33,932 bases of DNA from positions 1-33,932 of the forward strand of contig DAISGC010000040.1 of assembly GCA_036823255.1 (NCBI GenBank). Direction: 5' to 3'. Of this stretch, positions 1 through 8,181 are shown one piece after another. Each line of letters begins with the position of its first letter. Position 1 is the stretch's first letter. Source of the DNA: UBA4658 sp002405485 (GTDB lineage Bacteria; Planctomycetota; Phycisphaerae; Phycisphaerales; UBA1924). The position numbers and the translations under genes are program-made. The notes below the pieces were generated by a model. The model was not told where the DNA came from, did no database searches, and saw only the letters and a list, made by a program, of their open reading frames with translations.

Positions 1-29
1 GTCCCCCCAACACACCCGGACCAGCGCAG

Positions 30-506
30 ATGTCCGCCTCCAAGCGATCAAGACCCATCGCCGTCGGCGATCCGATTCCGGACGTCACACTCACCGACCA
101 TCGCGGCGTGCAACGCTCGCTCAGCGAGTTCCGAGGAAGGCCGATCGTCGTCTACTTCTACCCGGCAAACAACACCCCAGCGTGCACGATGGAGGCCTGC
201 GCCTTTCGGGATGAGTTTGAGCATCTCCAAGGTCTCAACGCGGAGGTTGTCGGCATCAGCGGCGATTCCGTCGCCTCGCACGCCGACTTCGCCAAGCGTC
301 ACAATCTGCCGTTCACCCTGCTCTCCGACGAGCACAACCACGCCCGCAATGCGTTCGGCGTGCCAAAGACACTCGGGCTCTTTCCGGGCCGAGTCACCTA
401 TGTCATCGACCAGCAGGGCGTCGTTCGGCATATCACCACATCCGCCCTGAACGCCCGGCGGCATGTTCGCGACGCCATTCGGGCGCTCGCGAACGCTCCT
501 TCGTGA
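30..506 (+). CDS. Bcp/PrxQ-type peroxiredoxin
   Basis: A thiol peroxidase of the AhpC/TSA (Bcp/PrxQ) class, which reduces hydrogen peroxide and organic hydroperoxides in the cytoplasm. The 158-residue chain is the usual length for a Bcp. It shows the thioredoxin-fold start GDPIPDVTLTD (13-23), then VVYFYPANNTPACTMEAC, with the peroxidatic Cys52 in the TPxCT motif and a second cysteine five residues on (Cys57), the typical Bcp spacing for an intramolecular disulfide. LSDEHNHARNAFGVPK and the late FPGRVTYVID strand match the family. There is no signal peptide. The reading frame is open to the left edge of the window and no clear ribosome site precedes the ATG, so the start could lie upstream of the window, although the protein already looks complete. 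The next gene follows 112 bases later on the same strand. Confidence 0.9.
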   Translation: MSASKRSRPIAVGDPIPDVTLTDHRGVQRSLSEFRGRPIVVYFYPANNTPACTMEACAFRDEFEHLQGLNAEVVGISGDSVASHADFAKRHNLPFTLLSDEHNHARNAFGVPKTLGLFPGRVTYVIDQQGVVRHITTSALNARRHVRDAIRALANAPS

Positions 507-618
507 TCCGCGTCACTGGTCAGAGCACCCTTGCCGATCGCTTCGGCGGTTCGCTGCCTGCACCGACAGCACGAGTCGCACATGCCGAGCTTCACCGCCG
601 GCGTGCTATCCTCGGCTC

Positions 619-1338
619 ATGTACACCCTGATCCGCTGCTCCACCGGCGTAGCCGTGAGCGTGCCAGACCTCGGAACGCTCCCCCTTGTGCACATCCTCG
701 GCATCGGCCGGAACTATGCCGAGCACGCAAAGGAACAAGGTGCGGCGATCCCCGACGCGCCCATGGTGTTCACCAAGTACGCGGGGTCGGCGTGCCTGAA
801 CGGCGACCCGATCATCGTGCCCACGGTCTGCCAGGATCGCGAACAGGTCGACTTCGAAGGAGAGTTGGCCGTCGTGATCGGCGCCGCGGCTCGTGACGTG
901 TCCAAAGCCGATGCGATGCGGCACGTGCTCGGGTACTGCGTCGCCAATGACGTCTCTGCGCGGTGGTGGCAGAAGTCGGGATCGGGCGGGCAGTTCTTTC
1001 GAGGCAAGAGCTTTGACACCTTCTGCCCGCTCGGACCGGCGGTCACCCCCGCCTCAAGCGTCCCGAACCCGGCCGCGCTGCGCATCGTGACCAAGGTCAA
1101 CGGACAGGTCATGCAGGATGGCTCCACGGGCGACATGATCTTCGACGTGGCCACGCTGGTGAGCGATCTCTCGCGAGGGCTGACGCTCCTGCCAGGCACG
1201 GTGATCCTGACCGGCACACCCAGTGGTGTCGGCATGGCGAGGAATCCGCCGCAATACCTGAAACACGGGGATCAAGTCGAGATCAGCATCGATGGCCTGG
1301 GCACGCTCCGCAACACAGTCTTGCACGCAAAGCCCTGA
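619..1338 (+). CDS. Fumarylacetoacetate hydrolase family protein
   Basis: An FAH-superfamily enzyme, likely a metal-dependent hydrolase, decarboxylase or isomerase of acylpyruvate-like substrates; the exact substrate cannot be read from sequence. From the ATG at 619 the chain is 239 residues. GIGRNYAEHAKE (28-39) is the family entry motif. Glu80 and Glu82 in DFEGELAVVIG together with Asp111 in YCVANDVSAR are the expected divalent-metal ligands. GKSFDTFCPLGP and the late ILTGTPSGVG loop are also family hallmarks. The reading frame is open further upstream, but those residues look nothing like the family, and ATG 619 gives a normal N-terminus. A TATCCT hexamer lies about 7 bases before this ATG, so a leaderless start is possible. 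It is followed by the OmpH-like gene after 72 bases. Confidence 0.9.
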   Translation: MYTLIRCSTGVAVSVPDLGTLPLVHILGIGRNYAEHAKEQGAAIPDAPMVFTKYAGSACLNGDPIIVPTVCQDREQVDFEGELAVVIGAAARDVSKADAMRHVLGYCVANDVSARWWQKSGSGGQFFRGKSFDTFCPLGPAVTPASSVPNPAALRIVTKVNGQVMQDGSTGDMIFDVATLVSDLSRGLTLLPGTVILTGTPSGVGMARNPPQYLKHGDQVEISIDGLGTLRNTVLHAKP

Positions 1339-1410
1339 CGCCGACCGATCCTGCGACTCGGCGGGCGCTCCCGCAAGCCCTACGCTTTCGTTTTCCAGAA
1401 AGGGCTCTCC

Positions 1411-2121
1411 ATGCGCTCCCGCGTCGCACTCGCCATGCTCCTCTCCGCCGGACTCCTGGGTGGGTTTGCCGCCACCACCGCCTTCACCATGATGCCCCGT
1501 GCGATGGCCGCGTCCGCGGCGGCGGCCCCGCAGCCCGCCTCGATCGCGGTGTGCGATGTCTACGCGATCATCGAGCGGCACGTGGAGAGCGACCAGTTTC
1601 GCCCGGCACGAGACGCAGATCAAGAACGCATCAAGACCGCGCTCTCCCCGCTGGAGACCGAGTTGGACACGCTGCAGCGAGAGCTGCAGACCGCGAATCC
1701 CCAGGACCCCGCCGCCCAGGCCAAGTATCAGGCGTTCCAGCAGAAACGCGACGCCTATCAACTTCGCCGCCAGGAGTTGCTGGATCAGTACAGCGAACTC
1801 GTGGCCAAGCAGTTCGGGGAGTCGCTCCAGCAGGTCAGCGCGGAAGCCAGGAAGGTCGCAACCGAGCTTGGATACTCCCACGTCATCGCCCAGAAGACCG
1901 GCCCGATGACCGCAAAGGACCCGCGGCAACTGGTCGAGGAGTTTCTCTCCCGCCCGTTTGCCGTCTTTCCCAACGAAACCGACATCACCGCGAAGGTGCG
2001 GTATGCCACGAAGCCCCCCAACGCCGCTGCCACGCCCGGTGAAGTCGCTCCCTCCACCCCCCCGGCCACCCCCCCGGCCTCCGCACCGGGAACGCCGGCT
2101 CAGCCAACCAGCAAGCCCTGA
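1411..2121 (+). CDS. OmpH/Skp-like periplasmic chaperone
   Basis: A probable periplasmic chaperone of the OmpH/Skp family, which binds unfolded outer-membrane proteins after export. The 236-residue product begins with a basic and then hydrophobic signal sequence (MRSRVALAMLLSAGLLGG) with likely cleavage near the AMAASA stretch at about residue 30-35. The mature protein starts with the family's short strand SIAVCDVYAIIE, continues into a long charged helical region (about 65-150) rich in Gln, Glu, Lys and Arg that would form the Skp coiled-coil tentacle, and returns with GYSHVIAQKTGP. The last 35 residues are a Pro/Ala/Thr-rich tail. AAAGGG about ten bases before the ATG is a plausible ribosome site. 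The lipB start follows after two bases, so the two genes are probably co-transcribed. The family call is from overall pattern rather than catalytic residues. Confidence 0.75.
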   Translation: MRSRVALAMLLSAGLLGGFAATTAFTMMPRAMAASAAAAPQPASIAVCDVYAIIERHVESDQFRPARDADQERIKTALSPLETELDTLQRELQTANPQDPAAQAKYQAFQQKRDAYQLRRQELLDQYSELVAKQFGESLQQVSAEARKVATELGYSHVIAQKTGPMTAKDPRQLVEEFLSRPFAVFPNETDITAKVRYATKPPNAAATPGEVAPSTPPATPPASAPGTPAQPTSKP

Positions 2122-2123
2122 GT

Positions 2124-2903
2124 GTGGAACGCCACTCCACGGACGAGCCCGCAGCAGACACCCGCGGCTTGACGATCCCGTCGCCGCGGGTTCTGGACTT
2201 GGGCCGCATGTCCTACGCCGACGCCTATGCCCTGCAGCGAGCGCACCTGGAAGAAGTGCTCGCCGGCCGGGCCGGAGACTCGGCGGATGGGTCCTCCAGC
2301 GAGCCCGACCGCATTCTCCTGGTCGAGCATGCGCCGCCGGTGATCACCGTCACCCCACGCCCTGCTGCGGCAAGCAACCTCATCGCATCGCCCGAGTTGC
2401 TGCGGGCTCACGGGATCGAGGTCGCCCAGACCGACCGCGGCGGCGACATCACCTATCACGGTCCGGGCCAACTCGTGGCGTATCCGATCGTCGATCTCAA
2501 TCGCGCCCGGTTGCGACTGCACGGGTACATGCGCTTGCTGGAACAGGCCGTCATCGACACGCTCGCGACCTACGGCATCGAGGGGTTTCGCGACACGCCC
2601 GCCCCCCCCACTCCGCCGGCCACCGGAGTGTGGGTGCGTCCGACTCCTGACGCCGCCCCGGCCAAGATCTGCGCCATGGGCGTCCGCGTCCGCCGATGGG
2701 TGAGCATGCACGGTCTGGCACTCAACGTTTCCACCGACCTGGATCACTTCAAGCTCATCGTGCCGTGCGGGCTCGTGGGCCGGCCTGTCACGAGCATGCG
2801 CCACATCCTCGGGGACCGCTGCCCCCAGATGTCCGCGGTTAAGGGGACCCTCGCCAGCACGCTCGCCGCGGCCATCACGGCTTGTAGTACTCGGGAATCG
2901 TGA
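2124..2903 (+). CDS. lipB: Octanoyltransferase LipB
   Basis: Octanoyl-[acyl-carrier-protein]:protein N-octanoyltransferase, which moves octanoate from ACP to the lipoyl domains of dehydrogenase complexes, the first step of lipoate biosynthesis. The 259-residue chain carries the signature RGGDITYHGPGQLVAYP (105-121, with His112), Lys181 in AKICAMGVRVRRW, and Cys215 in IVPCGL. Lys181 and Cys215 are the expected catalytic pair (Lys135/Cys169 in E. coli LipB). The insert around 155-178 (DTPAPPTPPATG...) is proline-rich and longer than in E. coli. The start is taken as the GTG at 2124, because the next in-frame ATG at 2208 would remove the conserved VLDLGRMSY segment. The 3' end overlaps the converging prepilin-like gene by 29 bases. 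Confidence 0.93.
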   Translation: MERHSTDEPAADTRGLTIPSPRVLDLGRMSYADAYALQRAHLEEVLAGRAGDSADGSSSEPDRILLVEHAPPVITVTPRPAAASNLIASPELLRAHGIEVAQTDRGGDITYHGPGQLVAYPIVDLNRARLRLHGYMRLLEQAVIDTLATYGIEGFRDTPAPPTPPATGVWVRPTPDAAPAKICAMGVRVRRWVSMHGLALNVSTDLDHFKLIVPCGLVGRPVTSMRHILGDRCPQMSAVKGTLASTLAAAITACSTRES

Positions 2904-3810
2904 CGCCGCGCACCACCGTCGTTCGCTGTCGATACGGCGACACGCGCTGGTAGTTGGTCGGCGGCTCGTCATAGCTCTCGAGCATGACCTTGATGAGCCG
3001 GGCGTCGGCCTTGACAAACGAGGCGTGACCATCCACGAAACTCACGGTGTACCCGTCGGACTTGTGGTTGTTCCACGCCTCAGGCCAGTTGTTGATGCCG
3101 TCGGGACGACCGTAGTTCGGCAGCACAGACTGATCGTTGTCATTGTCCACGAACAGATAGCACTTGTCCGGAAACAGCACGGACTTCTGAGTCTTGAGCA
3201 CGTTGCGGGAGTTCAGCGTGAACACTTCCGGCGCGTCCTCCTGCCTCCAGCCGAGCTGCGAACCGATGCTCTGGTCGTCCCCGGCCACATGCGTCGTCCC
3301 ATCCAGATACTTGCCCGCCGTGAACCACCCGCGAAACTCGTACGAGTGACCGCCCGCGGAGTCACCCGCATCCACGGCGGCGAAGAACGTGTCCCGGATG
3401 AAGTCCCGCGTATAGACGTCCACGAACTGCTGCCCAAGCTCCTCGGACATCATCCGATCCGACCGGATCCGATTGCGCGTGCTCGGACAGATCGCAACCG
3501 AATAGTCCGAGATGTACTCCGGAAACAGCCACCCGATGTTGTCTTCCCAGTCAAACAGCGCGGGCATGAAGTACCCGGCTCGCACGTCCAGCGAGTATGC
3601 GCTCGCTCCCAGCGCGAGCTGGCGCGTGTTCGAAAGACACTTGGCCCGCCGGCCCGCCTCACGCGCGGCGCCAAGCGCGGGCAGTAGCAGCCCCACCAGC
3701 AACGCAATGACCGCGATCACCACCAGCAGCTCGATCAGCGTGAACGCGGCCACCCGACCGGCATGGCCGGCAGACTCCCCAGACGCTCGTGTGCAGATCC
3801 GTACCCTCAT
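2875..3810 (-). CDS. Type II prepilin-like secreted protein (planctomycete H-x-DG type)
   Basis: A pseudopilin-like protein of the large planctomycete family with a prepilin N-terminus and a globular C-terminal domain. From the ATG at 3810 it has 311 residues. The leader is 22 residues long and ends in Ala-Ala, followed by FTLIELLVVIAVIALLVGLLLPALG. Glu27 is the +5 glutamate expected after cleavage, and the -1 residue is Ala instead of the usual Gly. After the helix, AAREAGRRAKCLSNTRQLALG is the standard family continuation. Near the C-terminus HKSDGYTVSFVDGH matches the H-x9-DG motif with one extra residue (ten between His and Asp-Gly). A TTG start two codons upstream is possible. Its function is unknown; such proteins depend on a prepilin peptidase that is not in this window. 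Its 3' end overlaps lipB by 29 bases. Confidence 0.85.
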   Translation of the reverse strand: MRVRICTRASGESAGHAGRVAAFTLIELLVVIAVIALLVGLLLPALGAAREAGRRAKCLSNTRQLALGASAYSLDVRAGYFMPALFDWEDNIGWLFPEYISDYSVAICPSTRNRIRSDRMMSEELGQQFVDVYTRDFIRDTFFAAVDAGDSAGGHSYEFRGWFTAGKYLDGTTHVAGDDQSIGSQLGWRQEDAPEVFTLNSRNVLKTQKSVLFPDKCYLFVDNDNDQSVLPNYGRPDGINNWPEAWNNHKSDGYTVSFVDGHASFVKADARLIKVMLESYDEPPTNYQRVSPYRQRTTVVRGVTIPEYYKP

Positions 3811-3942
3811 GAGCAACTCTCGATTTTACCACATCCTTCAAACTCCGCCGATCCAGCCGAAAATCCGCTTGGCCGATCTCGGGCCATGCGTTACCCTTTC
3901 CCACGATCGAGCTTTGATCGGGGGTGCGCCGGAGTATGTCCC

Positions 3943-5622
3943 ATGATTCGTCTTGCGATCTGTGTCCTCGCGGCGGCCGCCGCCCTTCCCGCGGCGGGTC
4001 AGACGTCCTCGATCGTCGTCGACTGCTCGGGATCGAGCATTCCCTCCTCCGGCGGAACGCCAGACATCGTCCGAACGTCCACATCGACGATTCTGGCCGC
4101 GCAGGGATACCAGTTCGCGTTCAATCCGAACGTTACCGGCACCGGCCTCTTCGGCGGGTCGATCGTGGGCACGAACCAGCCACTAGGGAACGTGCTCAAC
4201 ACGCTCGCCGTCGGCGGTCAGCGCGTGCTCTTCGGAGCCGTGCGCAACCCCACGGGCACGCTCCCCACTCGCCTGGACTTCGAGGTCGTCAGCGGCACGT
4301 TCTCCGGTCTCACGCTCGCGCTCACGCTCGATCACCAGTTGCTCCCCGATGGCCGCGGTCAGGCCGCCATCCGGAACATCAGCCGACCCGCGTTCCTCAT
4401 CGGCCTGAACGTCGTCTCCGGCGGATTGGTGGTGAACACCTGGACTCCACCCGCACCGAAAATCACCGAGTGGCACTTCGAAGGCAATCTGCACTCTGTG
4501 CTGCAGAGCGGGCTCGCGCCCGCGTCCGGGCCGGCGAGATTGCGATACCTCGATGATCCGGCCTTCGGCCCGATCCTCGGCGGCGCCGGAGCTCTGGACA
4601 TCACTCCATCCACGCCCACACCAACCGGCGTGACACAAGCCCAATCCGCCTTCGGCACCACCGCCAGCTTCGGACTTCCCCCGATCAACGGCGAGATCGA
4701 CACCGTGTACCGAACCAGCGCACCGCGAAATCCTGCCGGCCCCGCCGACTCGGCCCTCAGCCGAGGCATCGGCTTGACGCTCTGGCCAAACTCGCGCGAC
4801 ACCTGGCCCGAGGATCGCCATGGCCAGTGGACCATGATCTGGGATCTGTACATCCCGCAGGCGGCATGGAACGCCGCGCTCGCCAACAGCGCGGGCGGCA
4901 ACGTCTGCATCCCCCTCGTGGACGACTCCAGCAACAACAACAGCCAGGCCGATGTCTTCCTGCGTGTCTCCGGCAGCGGGGCCGGCTCCGCGAGCGTCGG
5001 CTACACACAGAACCGCACTGCCGCGACTCCCGCGGCGTCGATCCAACCGGAGACCTGGTTTCGACTCGCCATCAGCGTCGACCTGTACGGCAAGAGTCAA
5101 TCGCGCGTGTACGTCAACGGCACGCCCATCGGCACCACCGGCGCAAGCTGGGTCTATACCGCGTGCAAGGCCAGCGCACCGACCTTCGGCGACATCTCGC
5201 AGACCAATCCGACGGGCACGCCCGTTCCGCCAGCATCGTGGAACAACTGGGGCCAGTTCCCCTCACCCTGGGCTCAGAGCCCCGCCACCGCCGGTGGATA
5301 CATGTTCAGCACGCTCTCTCTCTTTGCCGACCTCTTCGGCGCCGGCGAAAGCGTGTACGTCGCCAACATGCTCTTCAGCGACCAGGCCATGAGCGACGCA
5401 GAGATCGCCGCACTCGGCGCACCAAGGGCCCGCGGCATCCAGTTCCTTCGCCCCGCTCCCTGCATCGCCGATTTCGACGGCGTCGGCGGCGTCACGGTCC
5501 AGGACATCTTCGAGTTCCTGAATGCCTGGTTCGCGAACGATCCGCGTGCCGACATCAACGGCGGCGGCGTGGACGTCCCGGACATCTTCGACTTCCTGAA
5601 CGCCTGGTTCAGCGGGTGCTGA
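3943..5622 (+). CDS. Secreted LamG-like protein with C-terminal GC-type dockerin module
   Basis: A 559-residue exported protein of unknown function. MIRLAICVLAAAAALPAAGQ is a clear signal peptide. GGAG at 3931-3934, eight bases before ATG 3943, fixes the start, so the open frame further upstream is not used. The middle is beta-rich and includes a segment resembling a concanavalin/LamG sandwich (about 280-480, with WFRLAISVDLYGKSQSRVYVNG near 370-390). The last 53 residues form a two-repeat dockerin-like module: ADFDGVGGVTVQDIFEFLNAWF then ADINGGGVDVPDIFDFLNAWF, ending in SGC. The first repeat fits a calcium EF-hand loop (Asp1, Asp3, Gly6, Asp12). The second has one residue fewer in the loop. 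Modules of this kind are common at the C-terminus of Phycisphaerae exported proteins and are presumed to be sorting or anchoring tags. The ligand of the LamG-like part is not predictable. Confidence 0.85.
   Translation: MIRLAICVLAAAAALPAAGQTSSIVVDCSGSSIPSSGGTPDIVRTSTSTILAAQGYQFAFNPNVTGTGLFGGSIVGTNQPLGNVLNTLAVGGQRVLFGAVRNPTGTLPTRLDFEVVSGTFSGLTLALTLDHQLLPDGRGQAAIRNISRPAFLIGLNVVSGGLVVNTWTPPAPKITEWHFEGNLHSVLQSGLAPASGPARLRYLDDPAFGPILGGAGALDITPSTPTPTGVTQAQSAFGTTASFGLPPINGEIDTVYRTSAPRNPAGPADSALSRGIGLTLWPNSRDTWPEDRHGQWTMIWDLYIPQAAWNAALANSAGGNVCIPLVDDSSNNNSQADVFLRVSGSGAGSASVGYTQNRTAATPAASIQPETWFRLAISVDLYGKSQSRVYVNGTPIGTTGASWVYTACKASAPTFGDISQTNPTGTPVPPASWNNWGQFPSPWAQSPATAGGYMFSTLSLFADLFGAGESVYVANMLFSDQAMSDAEIAALGAPRARGIQFLRPAPCIADFDGVGGVTVQDIFEFLNAWFANDPRADINGGGVDVPDIFDFLNAWFSGC
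5499..5534 (+). repeat. Dockerin-coding inverted repeat, copy 1
   Basis: A 36-base stretch coding for the first dockerin repeat of the LamG-like protein. It matches the reverse complement of 6505-6540 at 33 of 36 positions: 15 identical bases (CCAGGACATCTTCGA), a four-base block with three differences, then 17 identical bases. The identity may be partly forced by conserved protein sequence and shared codon choice. Confidence 0.7.
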
Positions 5623-5657
5623 TGCACCCGCGCATCACCACCCTTCCGCAGGACAAT

Positions 5658-5689
5658 GGCCCGGACAACGCGTGCGCGTCGTCCGGGCC
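5658..5689. terminator. Hairpin between convergent genes (5623/5782)
   Basis: Perfect 9-base-pair inverted repeat GGCCCGGAC / GTCCGGGCC with a 14-base GC-rich loop, 36 bases after the stop of the LamG-like gene and about 95 bases beyond the stop of the converging small secreted gene. Neither strand has a T-run after the stem, so this is a strong hairpin in the right place rather than a classical intrinsic terminator. Confidence 0.5.
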
Positions 5690-5782
5690 TTGGAGGCGGC
5701 ACGCATACACACACGCGTGCCAAGGTCGCAGATGGTCGCTTTGATGATCGTCGTGCCTCCGGCGTGACGGAAACACGTCGAA

Positions 5783-6262
5783 TCACCGATAGGTCACGGC
5801 GAACGCCACAGGCCCTTTGTCCGTGATGCCGAAGGCCTCGAAGTCGCCATCGCACAGGTCGCCGCAGATCGTCGCTCGGCAGTTCACGTCCCAACCCTTG
5901 GGGAAGTTCAGCACGAACGACTCGTTGCCGAGCGCCACAGAGAAGGGCTGCTGGCTCTCGAAGATGGTGATCTTCCGTGATGATCCGTTCGTTGTGCCCT
6001 TGCTCATCGGGGTGATCACGATGCTCGTGTAGCACCGGCCCGCCGGGATGATGAACTCCTTGACGCGCGCCTCGCGCACCGGCTCATGCCCGGACCATCG
6101 CGGGGGGTTGCGCACCAGTCCGCGGCCGGTCCGATCGCCCCGCCACTCGGCGCTCCATCCCTGCGCATCAAACCCGCTCACGCCCTGCGGCGCCTGCGCG
6201 GTCGCCAGCGACCCGACGGTGCACAACACGATGGCGCCCGCAACGACTCGGCCCCGGAACAT
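5783..6262 (-). CDS. Small secreted protein of unknown function
   Basis: I do not recognise this 159-residue protein. It begins with an obvious signal peptide, MFRGRVVAGAIVLCTVGSLATA, probably cleaved after the ATA of ATAQAP. The mature part is about 135 residues and largely polar, with four cysteines: one in GRCYTSIVITP and three in the cluster DVNCRATICGDLCDGDFEAFG, which suggests two disulfides in an oxidising compartment. It carries no dockerin module, unlike the flanking genes 3943-5622 (converging) and 6495-7868 (same strand, upstream). The ATG at 6262 has no obvious strong ribosome site. It could be a small extracellular or periplasmic beta-structured protein; no enzymatic motif is visible. 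Confidence 0.65.
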   Translation of the reverse strand: MFRGRVVAGAIVLCTVGSLATAQAPQGVSGFDAQGWSAEWRGDRTGRGLVRNPPRWSGHEPVREARVKEFIIPAGRCYTSIVITPMSKGTTNGSSRKITIFESQQPFSVALGNESFVLNFPKGWDVNCRATICGDLCDGDFEAFGITDKGPVAFAVTYR

Positions 6263-6402
6263 GGCTCAACTCCCGTGACACCTGCCATCCTGCCCGTCCC
6301 CGCGTCGTGCGTCCGGGGCGCTCGCCCCTGAAGCCGAGCAGATCGGCGGCGTCAAGAAACTACGCGACAGGTGCGCCGGTTCACTGCAAACTCGCGCGAG
6401 CC

Positions 6403-6445
6403 AAAATCGCCGCGACCCGCACCGAAATCGATGCGGGTCGCGGCG
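6403..6445 (-). terminator. Intrinsic terminator downstream of dockerin gene
   Basis: Perfect 14-base-pair stem, CGCCGCGACCCGCA (6408-6421) with TGCGGGTCGCGGCG (6432-6445), and a 10-base loop. Read on the minus strand, the stem is followed by ATTTTGG (6401-6407), a short T-run. It lies 50 bases after the stop of the minus-strand dockerin protein gene and before the start of the small secreted gene, separating the two transcripts. Confidence 0.8.
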
Positions 6446-6494
6446 TGTTCCATCGCGTCGGGCACGCCCCAGGGGCGCCCCTCAACGTCGCTTC

Positions 6495-7868
6495 TCAGCA
6501 ACCGGCGAACCAGGCATTCAGATAGTCGAAGATGTCCTGGATGTCCAGACCCCCGCCGTTGAAGTCGGCGCTCGGCAGGTTCGCAAACCAAGCGTTCAGG
6601 AAGTCGAACAGGTCGTTGAAGTCCAGTGCGCCACTCCCGTCAAAGTCCGCCGCGCAGGGGGCCGGCGTGCCCGGCACCGGCAGCCCGGAGGCGACGATGC
6701 TCGACGGCAGTCCGGGCTTGAACAGGCCGACGGTCACATCGCCCAGCGCCGCCGCGGGCGCGACGTCGGTGGTGAACCAGAAGTTGTACATCGTGCCCCA
6801 CCGCAGCGCGTTGGCGTTGGGATTGTTCTCGAACTTCTCGGTTGAGCTCCAGATCATCGACGATCCGTTCTTGGCGCCCGCCCAGTCGGCGTTTGAGTAG
6901 ACCTCGCCCGAGTGATAGTCCGGAGCGTGGAACCCGATGTTCGACACCGTTGCCGTTGACGGAATCGCCACCGAGAACGACGATCCGGCCCGATCCGAGT
7001 TCAGGTTGAAGACCGCGTACTCGTATCGGTACGACCCGCCCCCAAGGTCAACGACCTTGCCCCCGACGTAGTACCGACCCTCGCCCGGAACATCCACCGT
7101 CACGATCTGCACCGACGGATCCGGCACGTTCAGCCCGAGACCATGGTCGCGCCAGGCCCGGATCGCCGGAGATCCCGACGCCGTCGAGCCCGTGACCGAC
7201 CACACGTATGTCGGCGTCGTACCCGTGTTGGCCACGTTCATCGGTCGATACGTCGCGTTGTTCAACTGCTGCGCCGGCAGCTCCTCGTCGCAGACATACA
7301 CGCCCTCGGCGAAGTACCGTGCGCCCGCGAACGCCGTCGCGTCCATGTCCGCGAGCGTCACCTGCACGCGACGGAACAACGCATCGCCCGTGCCGGCCGG
7401 AATCGATGAGAACGAACTCGTGTACGGATTGATCCCCGAGCGCGGGCCAAGCCGCGTCTGTCCACCATTGAACGACGCATTGTAAATGTCCCGGCACCCG
7501 GGTCGAAGTCCGAATCCGCTCGTGGAGCACGTCCCGCACCCACTCCCATTCACAACACAGCAGGAGTGCTTGGCAAAGCCCAGACCGATCTGCATGATCC
7601 GGCCGTTGTGCAGGCGATAGGCGTTCATCGCGAGCGCCGGCGTGCCGCCGCTGATCCACGACAGCGACGACGACCCGATGTTGCACGTGTAGCTCCCCCA
7701 CGCATACGCGTACCGACCGTTGATCGGCCCGCTGTTGGTCGGATATCGCAGCGCGTCCTGAATCTCCTGATGGGTCACGTCCGCCTGCCCGCTTGCGAGC
7801 GTCGCCAGCCCGCACAGTGCCCCCAAGGCCGAAACAAAAACAAAGCCACGATTGGTTCGAGTCCGCAT
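6495..7868 (-). CDS. Secreted protein with C-terminal GC-type dockerin module
   Basis: A 457-residue exported protein of unknown function. ATG 7868 is chosen because GGAGG lies about nine bases upstream and the product then starts with a proper signal peptide (MRTRTNRGFVFVSALGALCGLATLASG). The open frame further upstream adds residues that look non-coding. The N-terminal 130 residues of the mature chain contain Cys-rich stretches (KHSCCVVNGSGCGTC). The body (about 130-400) is beta-rich with Tyr- and Asn-rich strands (GEGRYYVGGKVVDLGGGSYRYEYAVFNL) and no catalytic motif I can name. The last 53 residues hold two dockerin-like repeats, ADFDGSGALDFNDLFDFLNAWF and ADFNGGGLDIQDIFDYLNAWF, ending in AGC. 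As in the LamG-like neighbour, the second loop is one residue short. It is presumably delivered to the same location as that neighbour. Confidence 0.82.
   Translation of the reverse strand: MRTRTNRGFVFVSALGALCGLATLASGQADVTHQEIQDALRYPTNSGPINGRYAYAWGSYTCNIGSSSLSWISGGTPALAMNAYRLHNGRIMQIGLGFAKHSCCVVNGSGCGTCSTSGFGLRPGCRDIYNASFNGGQTRLGPRSGINPYTSSFSSIPAGTGDALFRRVQVTLADMDATAFAGARYFAEGVYVCDEELPAQQLNNATYRPMNVANTGTTPTYVWSVTGSTASGSPAIRAWRDHGLGLNVPDPSVQIVTVDVPGEGRYYVGGKVVDLGGGSYRYEYAVFNLNSDRAGSSFSVAIPSTATVSNIGFHAPDYHSGEVYSNADWAGAKNGSSMIWSSTEKFENNPNANALRWGTMYNFWFTTDVAPAAALGDVTVGLFKPGLPSSIVASGLPVPGTPAPCAADFDGSGALDFNDLFDFLNAWFANLPSADFNGGGLDIQDIFDYLNAWFAGC
6505..6540 (-). repeat. Dockerin-coding inverted repeat, copy 2
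   Basis: Inverted counterpart of 5499-5534 (33 of 36 bases identical), coding the second dockerin repeat of the minus-strand secreted protein. The two copies face each other about 1 kb apart and enclose the small secreted gene 5783-6262. Confidence 0.7.
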
Positions 7869-8181
7869 GCGCGTCCGCCTCCAGATGAGTTCGCCCACGT
7901 CGCAGAATGCGACGAGTCGGTCGGCCTGAGCAGGCCTGAACACCCAACGTACACCACTTTCCGCCTCCACGCACGCCGCTGATGCACCAAGGTCCCAAAA
8001 TCCTCCCATTCAAACTCGGATCGCATCGTCCACATTCCGACTCCTCGCATCCGCGCCGATGCTGCACGGCACTCACACCCACGCCAGCAGCACGCGCGTC
8101 TCCCCGAAACTGGCAGCCGCCGCTCGATACCATCAACCGCGATCTCGCGTCCACACCTCGATGATCCCGCCCCCACTGCGC
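7869..8181. other. Divergent intergenic region
   Basis: 313 bases between the start of the minus-strand dockerin gene and the chosen start of the DUF429-like gene. The GGAGG ribosome site of the dockerin gene lies at its left edge. I see no convincing -35/-10 pair, RNA gene or repeat. Open frames here are either upstream extensions of the two flanking genes or shadows. Confidence 0.5.
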
